The notes under the pieces are model-generated. The model was not told the origin of the DNA, did no database searches, and saw nothing but the letters and a program-made list of their open reading frames with translations. Shown piece by piece: positions 50,920 through 61,299 of a stretch of 64,000 bases of DNA (position 1 is its first letter; each line of letters opens with the position of its first letter). Position numbers and translations under genes: made by a program. Origin of the DNA: Ophioceras dolichostomum (Eukaryota; Ascomycota; Sordariomycetes; Magnaporthales; Ophioceraceae); the NCBI GenBank assembly GCA_003049485.1, contig PYST01000112.1:32693-96692 (forward strand), given 5' to 3'.

Positions 50920-52471
50920 ATGGCCGCCAAGATCTTCGCAAAGGTCGGCCTTGTTGGCAGGCTTCTCTACTACGTCGTCGGCGTATACTGGGACTTCTTC
51001 CGGTCTGGGAGGAGGCGGATTCGCATCCCCAAGTCGATAACAAGCGCGCCCGCTACATATGGGGCTGCTGCCCCATCCCCGCCACGCAAGAACATCGTCA
51101 TCATCGGGGCCTCGTTCTCGGGCTACCACGCCGCGCGCCAGCTCGCGGTCACGCTTCCCGCAGACGGCCCCTACCGCGTGGTGGTCGTCGAGCCCAACAG
51201 CCACTTCCACTTCACGTGGGTGCTGCCGCGCTTCTGCGTCGCCGAGGGCCACGAGCATAAAGCTCTGATCCCGTACGGGCCCTACTTCAAGGGCGCACCG
51301 CAGGGGATGGTCAGATGGATCACCGGTCGTGTGTCCTCGGTGGGGCGCACGAGTGTGACCCTCGAGGCGACCGGCGAGGATGTGCCGTACGAGTACCTCG
51401 TCGTCGCGACCGGCTCTGGCGCGGGTGACGGCCTCCCTTCGCGCGTCGGTGCTGCGGGGAAAGAAGAAGGGCTGGGCCTGATGAGGGATATGCAGCGCCG
51501 CATCAGGGATGCGAAGAAGATCGTCGTCGTCGGCGGAGGTGCGGCGGGTGTGGAGCTCGCCACTGATGCCAAGGACATGTACCCCGAGAAGGAGGTCGTG
51601 CTCGTGCACTCCCGGTCTGCGGTCATGCACAGGTTCGGCCCGGAGCTCCAGGCTGGCGCTATGAAAGGGCTGCAAGACCTCGGGGTCGAGGTCATCCTCA
51701 ACGAACGCGCCACCGCGGACGCCGAGGGGCGCGAGGTTACACTGCCGAAGTCGGGCAGGAAGATCACCTGTGATGTCTTCGTATGTGCAACACTTTTTTC
51801 TCTTTCCTCTCCTCCCCCCCTTTTTTTGAAGAGGGAATGGTAAGACGCTAACAGACCGACCGCCACAAAGATATCCTGCGTGGGCCAACGGCCCAACTCG
51901 CAGCTTATGGCGGCGCTCGCCCCTGACACCATCTCAGCATCGGGCCACATCCGCGTCCGGCCCACGCTGCAGATAGCCGACGACTCGCTGCCGAACGTGT
52001 ACGTCTGCGGCGACGTCGCCGACACAGGCACACGCAACCCCAACGCGCGCGCCGCTATGAAGCAGGCCACGGTGGTGGTTGGCAACATTGGCGTCGCCAT
52101 CAGCGGCGGCGATTCGACGGGCCAGCAGCTGCAGACGTACACTCCGCATTGGGGTGATGCCGTCATCAAGTTGACCATCGGTTTGGTGAGTTACCTACTT
52201 GCTGAGTTTGTTTGTTTGGCTAGGTACCCGAGATATCATATCGGTCGTCGAAGGGCTTGAGCTGACCGTAGCCCGTCTCATGGTCGAATGTTAGTATAAA
52301 TCGATCGCTCACTTCGGCGACGGCGAAACCGAGCTGCTGATACGGAGCAAGGAGGCCATCGACCTGATGGCCAAGCGCAGCTGGATGCTTATGGGTGCAA
52401 AAGCGTACGAGGATACCATCGATTCGCTGGCGCCGTATCGTCAGGCAGCGGAGGCGGCGTCGCAGTCTTGA
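50920..52471 (+). CDS. AIF/AMID-type FAD-dependent pyridine nucleotide-disulfide oxidoreductase
   Basis: Exons 50920-51780, 51871-52185 and 52295-52471 (GTATGT, GTGAGT donors; all phase 0), 450 residues. The N-terminus has a hydrophobic segment (VGRLLYYVVGVYWDFF) that may anchor it. NIVIIGASFSGYHAARQLA (58-76) is the FAD-binding Rossmann motif; KIVVVGGGAAGVELATDA (near 205-222) binds NAD(P)H; NVYVCGDVADTG is the second FAD contact. The C-terminus WMLMGAKAYEDT is typical of the fungal AMID/AIF-homologue branch, which relates to ferroptosis-suppressor-like and NDH-2-like oxidases. The quinone or other acceptor is unknown. Intron 1 contains a C7T7 run. Confidence 0.92.
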
Positions 52472-53231
52472 CGCCTGCTATGTTGTGGCATTTGTGAGAG
52501 CGAAAGAAGCAGGAGGGTAGAGGTAACGTTAAGGAAGGTTGGGATTATTAAATTGATGACAGCCGTTTGATATTTGAGATGGGAGTGAAAGGGCTGGGCA
52601 CATCAAAATGCTCCTTAGGGGCTTTAAGCTCTGTAATTCAATGATCCACAGCGGTAAGGCACTGTGGAACTGCTGTGTTACAGCGGGTGATACGGCGCAG
52701 CGGGCCGACCGGATGCACCCTGGATCCAGAAGGAAGGTTCAAACTTGACGAGAAACCCAATACTTCATTCGAAAGCTGTCCCTATAAGAATCCAACGATT
52801 TCGAACTCTAGGAATTGCTTCCCTCCGTCTTTTCTCTTTCCCGTTTCTCTTCCTCAAAACTCTGCTTTTCGTGGTAGGTGTAATAGGAATTCTACTACCC
52901 TCTTTTCTGCCCGCGGTCAGTGGCCATCTCTGCTGTTCCCATTAGCTCGCAGAACCTCACGCGCTCCTCCTCTTGTGAGGAGAAGCATGTAAGGCCCCCC
53001 GTGCTTGATCTAACTCACTTCAACCTTTTTTGTCTCTATCATGTTCGTCCTGCTCCTCCTACAGACCGAAGCTCTCCCGTTGATGACTGGCTAGGTGGGT
53101 ACCTAGTGGTACCTAAGCAACAACCTATACGTCTTTCGGAAACGCGGCTCTTCCCATCAAATCGGGAGGTTGCTTGCCGACAGGGAAGGAACAGAAGTCA
53201 TTGCTTGAGGTTCCCCTCCCCTTCTCTCTTC
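52472..53231. other. Intergenic, no gene seen
   Basis: Convergent 3' region. CCTAGGT-type palindromic words (GGTGGGTACCTAGTGGTACC) at 53093-53113. The long plus-strand frame that starts at 52920 is mainly the antisense of the F-box gene. Confidence 0.5.
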
Positions 53232-54500
53232 TCAAGCCGAAACACTCGCGCTCAACCTCGCCGCCATCTCAGCCCTCGCCTTAGCATTCGCCCTAGCAAC
53301 ATCCTCAGCCAGTATGGCCTTCACCCCAGAGCAGTTGCTCAGATGCTCCGGAAACGCATCAGTCCTCCACAGCCGTCGCTGCAGTCCGCTGTACACCGAC
53401 TCAGGCAGCTTAAGACAGCCCATGCAAAGCAGGCCGTAGTCTCCTCCCGGTGCGCCGCCTTCGTCTGCAGCAGCAGCAGCGGCAGCAGCGGGCCGTCGGT
53501 GCAGCTCCTGCGACGGCACGTACGGCATGCGCACGAACGCAACGCCAGGCAGCGGGTCCTCCTGCAGGTCCTCCTGCTGCAGGGCGCGCGACGCGTCAGC
53601 TCCGGGGCTAGACAGCGGCGCGGCGCGGAAGTCGTGAAACCGTCTCGCCTCCGCTGTGCGGGTGGGCGTGACGAGCGACTCGAGCTTGGCGGTCAGCTCG
53701 GCCGTCGACTCCGCGCCGTGCACGCGCATGGCCAGCCGCTTGGCGTGCACCACCGCGACGAGGCGCGTCCCGGGCACGACGTCTGGTCGGCCGATGGCGC
53801 GGTACCGGCCCTCGACGGTCGTCATGACGGGCAGGGCCGCGGCCTGCTCGGCGGTCAGGGCGAAGCAGCGCTCGGCCTCGGAGGGGGGGATGACGCGCAG
53901 GGCGTGGGAGGCGGCGCGGCACGAGAAGCAGGCGCGCTTGCAGGTGGGCAGGAAGAGGAAGCCGCCGAAGTTGATGGTGCAGAGGGAGCACCAGGGGGTG
54001 GCCAGCGCGTCGGAGATGGTGGACGCGGAGTGCAGGTGCAGCAGGCGCGTGGCTGCCAGGGCGGCGAGCAGCTCGGGCGCCTTCTCCATCACGCGGGCGT
54101 ACTCGGGGCTGTAGCGGTAGCGGATGAAGAGGAGGGCGCCGCGGGACGTCTGGGAGACGCGGCAGAGGGATCGGAAGTCGAGGTGGGCGAAGATCTGCAG
54201 CACCAGCTCCGGCGGCAGGGGAGGGTCGCCGAAGGTCCATTCGGTGGTCCATTCGGCGGTGGTCGTCGACGCCGCCGACTGCTTGTTGTTGCTAGTATTG
54301 GCGCTGGTGCTGGGCTTCAAGCCTAGTTTGGGGACCGCCAGTGCCGAGCGCGGCGGCATCCGACACTTGACCGACGCGCTAGTGCCGAGGATGAGACGAT
54401 CAAGTTCGGCCCGGTCCTTTAGCGTGAACCGATCGATGTCGGCCGGGGTCCAGACCCGCGCTGGTTGTTGCACCTGTTTTTGGTCTTGCTCGGCCGCCAT
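53232..54500 (-). CDS. F-box protein with Cys-rich central region
   Basis: Single-exon 422-residue frame. The F-box is at 92-125 (PLPPELVLQIFAHLDFRSLC, then RVSQTSRGALLF). After it comes WCSLCTINFGGFLFLPTCKRACFSC, a Cys-rich signature often seen in fungal F-box proteins, where it may bind zinc. LCMGCLKLPESVYSG and the SNCSG segment near the C-terminus add further Cys. A WTPADIDRFTLKDRAELDRLIL helix precedes the F-box. A probable SCF substrate adaptor; targets unknown. A poly-Ala run lies at about 335-342. GC-rich coding produces a 468-residue false antisense ORF. Confidence 0.82.
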   Translation of the reverse strand: MAAEQDQKQVQQPARVWTPADIDRFTLKDRAELDRLILGTSASVKCRMPPRSALAVPKLGLKPSTSANTSNNKQSAASTTTAEWTTEWTFGDPPLPPELVLQIFAHLDFRSLCRVSQTSRGALLFIRYRYSPEYARVMEKAPELLAALAATRLLHLHSASTISDALATPWCSLCTINFGGFLFLPTCKRACFSCRAASHALRVIPPSEAERCFALTAEQAAALPVMTTVEGRYRAIGRPDVVPGTRLVAVVHAKRLAMRVHGAESTAELTAKLESLVTPTRTAEARRFHDFRAAPLSSPGADASRALQQEDLQEDPLPGVAFVRMPYVPSQELHRRPAAAAAAAADEGGAPGGDYGLLCMGCLKLPESVYSGLQRRLWRTDAFPEHLSNCSGVKAILAEDVARANAKARAEMAARLSASVSA

Positions 54501-55381
54501 GGTGTTTGTCGCTTGTGTGTGCTTTGCAAACTGATGCTTCTAAAACATACTGACACTTCCTATTTCCTTTGGAAAACTTGTAGTTCGTTGATGCTCTTGT
54601 TTCTCTCTCACATTTCAAGTCGGAGGGAGGCAACAAAAATTGATGAGGGATTTGGAGGGATGGATGGAAGGGCCATGGTCGAGGCCTAATAAGCGGCTGA
54701 TTTTAAAATATGCCTGCTGGGTTCTGCTGCAGCACAATGTGATGTGACGAGGCAAGGCTGCGTGCAGGGTCAGCGGGCGGCTACGCTGTTTTGGGGGCTG
54801 GGGGGCGCCGGGGGCCGTTCCGCTGGGGGGCGGGCGGTTATGCCCTCCGCTCGCAACTTTCACGGCCGAGAAGCTTTCGGGCTGGTCCTGAGGCTTCCCG
54901 AACGAGACGAAAATGCCACCTGCCCGCACAAAGGGAGTCGTACTCTTTTCAAATGGGGACACTCTTGCAGTCTTTTCAACTGCTACATGCTTTAAGTTGC
55001 TGTAAGTGAGGGTGCATGGCATCTTGGCATCTCCGTTTGTCTTCTTGGCTTTACCGTCCATCCGCCCATCCCGACGATCGACGGCAGGCTGCAGAGAGTT
55101 CTGCAGAGAGCTCTGCAGAGCTCTGCAGAGTCCCTCGTCTCGTCTTCTGTATCTGTCATCACCAATCTTTCCACGTACATGATACTAAGGATTTACGACA
55201 GAGCCTTGGCTGAGAGAATATGTCCACTGATCCTTTCGTTGTCTCGTCTTGTCCCGCGGATGTCTTCCTCCTCGCCTCGCCTCGCCGTCTACGGAAATAC
55301 CCCTCCATCGAATGCTACTCGGCTGACGTGGCGCCACTCTGTTCACTCTCCGCCAATTTTTTTCTCCCCTTCCACGCCCAC
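54501..55381. other. Intergenic, no gene seen
   Basis: Upstream of the F-box gene and 3' of the GFA gene. A nested repeat of GCAGAGAGTTCTGCAGAGAGC type, CTCTGCAGAGAG, occurs at 55091-55131. It is palindromic around CTGCAG. Confidence 0.5.
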
Positions 55382-56599
55382 TCATTCCTCTTCAGGGGGA
55401 CCGAGCTTCCAGTCCGTCGGCTTCCCGTACATTCTCACCCCCCACGCCTCGAACCCCCGACGGAGCGACTCGGCGAACACGGGGTCATACCGCTCTCCGC
55501 TCGAGAAGAACGACAGGCGGCCTGTCCGCCAGTCGAGCCACTTCTCGGCGGCAATGCCCTCTGGCGCCCGGAGGATGCCTATGGCGACGTCAACGATCTG
55601 CGTCTCGGGTGTCTGGGCTCTCTCCTTGCACGAGAAGAAGACCGTCGCGCCGCAGATGCCGCAGAATGCGCGTTTCACGTCGCCCGGCGTTGAGTCGTAG
55701 GCCGTCAGCGTGCCGAAGCGGAAGTCGGGCGGCACACGGGGCCGAAGGAGCGCTAGGGGCACAAAGGTCCAGGGCACGACGTGGGCGCCGTCCATGAGGC
55801 GGCAGTCGTCGCACATGTCCAGCACTCCCGTCCACTTGGTGGGGTCCTTGGGACTGACCCAGTACTTGAGCACCGGATCCTCCGCGACGTCGGGTATCGT
55901 GGGCCGCGGGATGGTGAAGCTCACGCCGCCGCAGTGGCACTCGGCCCGCAGCACCTCGTTACCGTCGGCGTCAAACTCCTGCTTTGGCGGCGGCGCCGCC
56001 TCCCTTTCTCCTCCTTCCGAAGGCAGCTGCGAGCACGTCTCGTAACCCGAACCCGGCTCCGGGTTCCACACACGCACCTCGCGGTCGCCCAGGGTCGGCA
56101 GCCACTCTCGCATGCCGCCCACGCCCTGGGACGGGTCGGCGAAGACGTGCGACTGGACGCTGAACACATCCGGCCCGTGGTCCTCGAACATCGACGAGGC
56201 CACGCGCCACTCGAGGTGGCCGTCCGCGTCGGGCTCGAGGTCGACGTCGCCGATGTGGCAGCCGCAGGTCTTGCAGAAATATCGCTCGCTCTTGGCGCCG
56301 CTGGAGTGCTTGTACCCCGTCAGGGCTGTCTCGATGGCCGAGGGTGGGACGAATTCCGGGGAGACGCCCTTGGGCAGCGGTGCATGAAAGCAGCTCATCA
56401 TGCCGTGAGTCCGTCGGCAGATAGAGCAGCTGCAGAGATGGACGGCGAGTGGTAAGTCTGCCGTTTGTACTGTGACGGTGAAGTGCACCGCCTTGCAGAA
56501 GCACTGCGCTGTAAGGGTTTTGGTGGTGCTGTCGCCATGATTGCTGCCCGCATCCAGTCCCTTCCCCTTGGAGTCGTCCTGCCCGGATGACGAAGACAT
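55382..56599 (-). CDS. Double GFA/CENP-V (DUF636) zinc-binding domain protein
   Basis: 405 residues, no intron. Two GFA/CENP-V-type beta-sandwich domains occur in tandem: the first with AQCFCKAVHF, HLCSCSICRR and FCKTCGCHIG (about 31-115), the second with AECHCGGVSF, DMCDDCRLMDG and FCGICGATVFFSC (about 218-330). These Cys sets bind zinc in the family, which includes glutathione-dependent formaldehyde-activating enzyme and many fungal proteins without known substrate. A long insert links the domains. HTHG following CRR and the SG...YFCKTCG spacing are normal. The molecular role here is not known. Confidence 0.9.
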   Translation of the reverse strand: MSSSSGQDDSKGKGLDAGSNHGDSTTKTLTAQCFCKAVHFTVTVQTADLPLAVHLCSCSICRRTHGMMSCFHAPLPKGVSPEFVPPSAIETALTGYKHSSGAKSERYFCKTCGCHIGDVDLEPDADGHLEWRVASSMFEDHGPDVFSVQSHVFADPSQGVGGMREWLPTLGDREVRVWNPEPGSGYETCSQLPSEGGEREAAPPPKQEFDADGNEVLRAECHCGGVSFTIPRPTIPDVAEDPVLKYWVSPKDPTKWTGVLDMCDDCRLMDGAHVVPWTFVPLALLRPRVPPDFRFGTLTAYDSTPGDVKRAFCGICGATVFFSCKERAQTPETQIVDVAIGILRAPEGIAAEKWLDWRTGRLSFFSSGERYDPVFAESLRRGFEAWGVRMYGKPTDWKLGPPEEE

Positions 56600-57351
56600 G
56601 GCCTCTGCTTGCCTCTCTCGATGTGATCAAAGTTCTGCGATGGACTGCAATGCGCTTCGTATTGGATTTTCTGCGACGGGTCTTCAAGCTGCTTTATACG
56701 ATACGGCGCCGCGTCCGTCACACTCTGGAAATACTGATAGTGCGGAGGCGGGGTTACTTAGGATGACCCATCTACTTGCCTCAATGAGTTGTAAGCTCGG
56801 CGTTTTCTCCCCCGGCTCTCGGATCATCACTCACTAGACGAGATTCTATAGATAGCACGATCCGTGAACTCTTGCACTAAGATGGAGTGCAACGATGCAC
56901 GCCCCTCACAGGCAAGCAAGTGATGTCGGTTTTCTGATGGATATGGCAAATGCAAATCGAGCACCATCGAGCAACTTATACGACGATAATAGTAGCATTC
57001 AGACAAGCTAGGAAGAAGAAGGTAGCTAACATGATCTTCCATCCCTGGAGAGGAAGGGAGACAAGAAAGAAAAATGAAGCAAAAAATACAAAAAAAGTTC
57101 AAGCAGTCGAAGCTCATGTTACAACAAGTTCGTCGGTGCAATCATCACAATCCTAACCTTCGAGCAAACGTTCCCCCTCATCTGTGTTCGAACTTCAACA
57201 TGCACGCCCTTCCATGTCAATACCATCGGATTTTTCAGGAATCGAGGAAGGGCCGGCAACGTGTTCCGACAATCGTTGTCACCTGCCTTTTGCAGCGACA
57301 TCCTGCGTCCCAATCCCATAACTACCATCCCACACTCATTGACTCACTCAC
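56600..57351. other. Intergenic, no gene seen
   Basis: Upstream of the GFA gene and 3' of the amine oxidase gene. An A-rich stretch (57060-57097) lies next to the latter. No coding support. Confidence 0.5.
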
Positions 57352-59918
57352 TCACGCACAGCAACCGTTGGAAGACGAAGATCCCCCACTCGTAAAAGCA
57401 AGCTTGCTCATCTTGTCTGTAGCGTCAAGCGCGCCCTTGCCCCCCGCAAGGACCTGGCTGGGCGTGCTCGCATACGAGGGCGGGACGTCCATGACGGGGT
57501 TGTTGGCGAAGAAGTTGCGCGGCCGCAGCAGCAGCGACATCCCCTCGGCCGGCATGACGGGGAAGTCCTCCGGGGCGGGGAAGTGCACGACGCCGAAGGT
57601 GTGCCAGAGGACGATGTCCTCGTCCGCCACGACGTCGGTGCCGTCGCCGATCCACTCGGGGAGGCCGCGCGAAGGGGAGCCGGACGTTTGCGGGACGTGG
57701 CGGCCTGCGGGCCAGAGCTGGTCGTCTTTGTCTGTTTTTGTTTGTGGGTGGGGGTTTTGCGTTTGGGTTAGAAAGAAAGAATAGAACTGGGATTTACTGA
57801 TAGATGATGGGTGATGAGCGGGGAAGAAGGAGAGAAGGAGAAGGAGAAAAACTTACACTTGGTGACGTGCACAGCATGTCGCGCAAAACCCGCCCTCTTC
57901 CACACGAGCGACCCCTCCTTCGGCAGCAGCCCAGGCACCTCGCGGCTGACCAGCTTGTAGGTGGACGGCTTGCCGCTGTAGGGGTGCAGCACGGACTCGT
58001 TGGAGATGTCCCAGGTGCGCGAGGTGGCGCCGTCGTAGTCGGTGCGGGCCTCGGCGGCCGTGGCGAGTCTGGTCTTGCGCGCGTAGAAGGCGTTGCCGTA
58101 GAAGTTCCCGGCGCTGCCCACGGGCGCGTCCGACGTGACGGCGTCGACGGCGAACACGGTGTTCTTGGGCCCGTCCACGTTGGGGTCGATGCGCAGGCAG
58201 AAGAGGTGCTGATGGTTGTGCGCGTTCACGCCCGGGTACACCTGCGTGCCCCAGCCGAGCGTGTCCTCGCCCGGGTTCATGCTGTAGGTGTTGAGGATGC
58301 CCGTGAGCTTGATCTCGGGCTGGATGGTGCCGTCTTGCTGTGAAGTTGCGGTGAGGGTGATATTAGTACTGTGTCACTCCTGGTTGTAGGGGGCAGGGGA
58401 TCAGACTTACATGGAAGATCCACTGTAGCGATGAAGCAGAGTGAGAAGAAGCGCAGGCAAGTCAGTCTACGAGGCTCTTCATTGGCGATTTCAGGGGCAA
58501 TGGTTTCTTTAGGGGTTCCAAGTCGTAAACCGACTTAAGAACAACTTACCTGGACGGCGTACTCGTAGTTCGCAGCAGTGAAGACCTGCTGAATGATGAG
58601 CTTGCGGGCGCGGGTGACGATGACGGAGTCGTCCCGGAAGTCGTTATGCTTGAACAGGATGCCGTTATCCTCCTCGTGGATGCAGATGGCATTCTTGATG
58701 ACTTTGAGCGACCCGTTGCGGGCTGGGAAGTGCGCATCCAGGTAGTGGATCGACCCCTTGCAGTCGCAGCCGAGCGACAGGCTGTTCGTCATGTAGCCGC
58801 CGCCGTACTCGCCCAGGTCGAAGGCGTGCTTGCGCTGGTGCGGGTGCTCAGGGTTTCCACTATGGAACGACATTCTGCTTTAGTCACTGGTCCACGGCTC
58901 CAAAAAAGAAAGCCTAAGGTGGGGAATATGGGGAAAAGGAAGGAATTAGAAATATGCATACTATGGCACCACCATCTCGGCAAGAGAAAGCCTGTAGAAG
59001 ATCGGCCGGACCTTTCCTTGGTCGTTGTAGGTGATGTTGTTCAGCACGATGCCCTCGCGGTAGTTGAAACCGATGTGGAACTTCCAGTTCTGCCACTCGA
59101 TCTCCCTACCAGTCATGGTGAACGACACGCCCTCGGGCTGGGTGATGTTGATGGGCTTGAGGTCCTTGCGGTAGCCCCCACGCTTCTCGACCGCGGCAGG
59201 GTGGTAGTCGATGGGAGGCGTCTTGCTGAGGGGCCGCCGCACCTTGGGGATGTCGATGTCGATGATCTGGCCCTTGCCCGCGTCGTAGATTGGGCAGAAG
59301 TCCAGCGGGTACTGGTACTGGCAGGTGTCGATGTCCGGGCGGTAGTACATGAGGGCCTGCTGGAGCCGCACGAGGTTGCCGTGTCGCTCGTCGTAGCCGA
59401 TCGTCCAGGGGTCGCAGTACACCTTGTGCATATCCTCCTTGGGTATGCCGCTCAGCTCGCACTGCTCGATGACCTTGGGGTCAGTCCGGCAGACGTGCTC
59501 GACGGCCTGGAGCTCTTCCATTGTGATCTAGAACCAGTGTGAAAGGTTAGTGGGGTCCTAGCTGTGGTAGTTCAGGGGTAATGGGACATCGTTGATATGT
59601 AAAGTAGGTACATACAATAGGCTGCGCGCCCTCCAGCAGCTCCCACTTGGTTATCTTGCCAGACTTGATGTCCACCAGACCGTCGAACACCTTCCCACCC
59701 GGTGCGATAACCACCACGTCGGCCACCCGAGCCGGCCTGGGAGCGCCGCTGGGGTCGGCGAGCCAGGCCGTCATCTCGGCCTTGCGCGGCTCGTGAAGCG
59801 AGACCACGTTGAAGAACACATCTCCGTGAGCCTTCTTGACCGATGCGATAACGGCTGCGATCTCGTCACCGGCCAGGGGATCGAACGGGTGTGGAACCAT
59901 CTCTGCCGTTGCTCCCAT
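57352..59918 (-). CDS. Copper amine oxidase (TPQ-dependent), six exons with a 12-base micro-exon
   Basis: Exons 59918-59616, 59527-58962, 58859-58550, 58422-58411, 58337-57857 and 57731-57352; donors GTATGT, GTATGC, GTAAGT or similar and all phases fit, giving 683 residues, normal for fungal enzymes. It oxidises primary amines to aldehydes with H2O2 and NH3, often in peroxisomes or the cytosol. The TPQ precursor Tyr is in TAANYEYA (Tyr ~388). The catalytic-base Asp lies in AFDLGEYGGG (~304). The copper ligands are His 439 and 441 (AHNHQHLF) and His 607 (WHTFGVVHF). Exon 4 is only 12 bases and encodes Trp-Ile-Phe-His; it is essential to complete the YAVQ-WIFH-QDGTIQ strand. No C-terminal SKL-type peroxisome signal is seen; the tail is Ser/Cys-rich. 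Confidence 0.94.
58411..58422 (-). other. 12-base micro-exon of the copper amine oxidase
   Basis: TGGATCTTCCAT between a CTACAG acceptor and a GTAAGT donor. It codes Trp-Ile-Phe-His, in phase 0 on both sides, and fills a position conserved in the family. Confidence 0.85.
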
Positions 59919-61299
59919 GGTGGATTGCTGCTAGAGATTGAGTGGTCGAGACCGCGTCTGTCCGATCTCACGAATCAGTCGATGTTTGGTTTGCAGATCA
60001 CAATGGCAGAGTTCATGGAAGATGCTCGCTCACCTTCAGATCGATATGGAACTAAGGGGAGAGTGATAGAACAACACTGTACCACTGATGTTGGGTGTTC
60101 AACTATTTGGGTTGATGTGCTGGTGTCCAAGTACAGATTGCCTTTTGAATTCAAAACGACCTGATGTCCAGAACAGACTGACGAGAGCAGAGGGATATCT
60201 TCCGGCGTTTATATCACAAACATGCATGTGGCTACAGGCTCGGAGTGGAATCCCGTCTTTGAGTCCTCATCGGAATCCCGATTCGGCGATGTTTCGCCTT
60301 CTCGAGCTCCCTCTGCGCTTCCTGTATTTTCTCGCAGCATTGCTTTTAGCAACAGCAACCTCAAAACTCCAAGCTTCAACCAGTGACGTTGCTCGCCGGC
60401 GATCCTCGTGCTCCCTTGGAGAGTTGATGAGGTTGGTCCCCCTATCGACCCGATGAGGGGGCGATGTTGATAAGCCCCGCCCTTGCTGGCATGGAGCTTC
60501 CGTGGAAGAGTGGTTGGCGGTCGGCGGGTTGGTGGGGTGCATGAACCCGAGTGCATGATGAGCTACAGTCGTCCATTATCGCGTGCGATTGCCTGAAGGA
60601 GACATGAGATGCGGTTGGTATTGGGGTATTTGACGACACTGGGGATTCTTTGGGAATTATACACAGGAATAGGAAACCTCTGGAAACATACAACGGCTTG
60701 GGTTGTTCATCTCATCGATTTCATCATCACGTGGAAACAGGTAAGCACCGGTCGACGGGAAAAGGGGGCCCGTTTTGCTGAAAACCTCCCTCGGTTCATC
60801 AGAGGACTCGTTAGATACGCGAGTCAACCCAAGCCGTTGGGTTCTATGGTTGACTAGGAGTTGCACTGTCTCGTAGTGGAAGCTGCCCTTTTTAGTGGGC
60901 AAGAAACGCCTAATTTTGTCATCGGAGACAGTGTCCGACTTTCTTCCGTTCTCGGAGCTTGCTCAAGGCTGATGCTTCCAAACCTCAGCTCTTGCTCTAA
61001 TGCTGGCATATTGAGGCTCATGGCTCTCAATTGGGACTTGATAACCGTAGGTCCTCGAAGCAAAACAACCCATATCCTCGGGCTACCACCCATGGAGCCA
61101 CCTCCGCATTGCAGTATTGCAGTGGCAAATGAATCTACTCGTGGAAACGCAAGGAGAAGAGCGACTGAGAAAGAGCACGAGAAACCGCGAAAGAGAGTAA
61201 AGTAGAAAGAGAGAAGAACCATGGCCTTGAAAATGAGATTCGCCTGCCCTACCTGTCATGTTACGGCGCCATACCCATGGAGATATTCCCGACCCTTCT
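59919..61299. other. Intergenic, no gene supported
   Basis: Upstream region of the amine oxidase and 3' flank of the next minus-strand gene. Several frames of 80-120 residues exist on both strands but none is supported. Confidence 0.45.

Noticed and set aside
52920..54326. 468-residue plus-strand ORF
   Set aside because: Antisense of the GC-rich F-box gene at 53232-54500; composition is Gly/Ala/Arg-rich typical of an antisense frame, and no domain is visible.
58646..59542. 298-residue plus-strand ORF
   Set aside because: Antisense of amine oxidase exons 2-3; Val/Leu/Asp-rich as expected from antisense of GC-rich codons.
60609..60857. 82-residue plus-strand ORF with a hydrophobic start
   Set aside because: No recognisable motif, no supporting context or start-site features.
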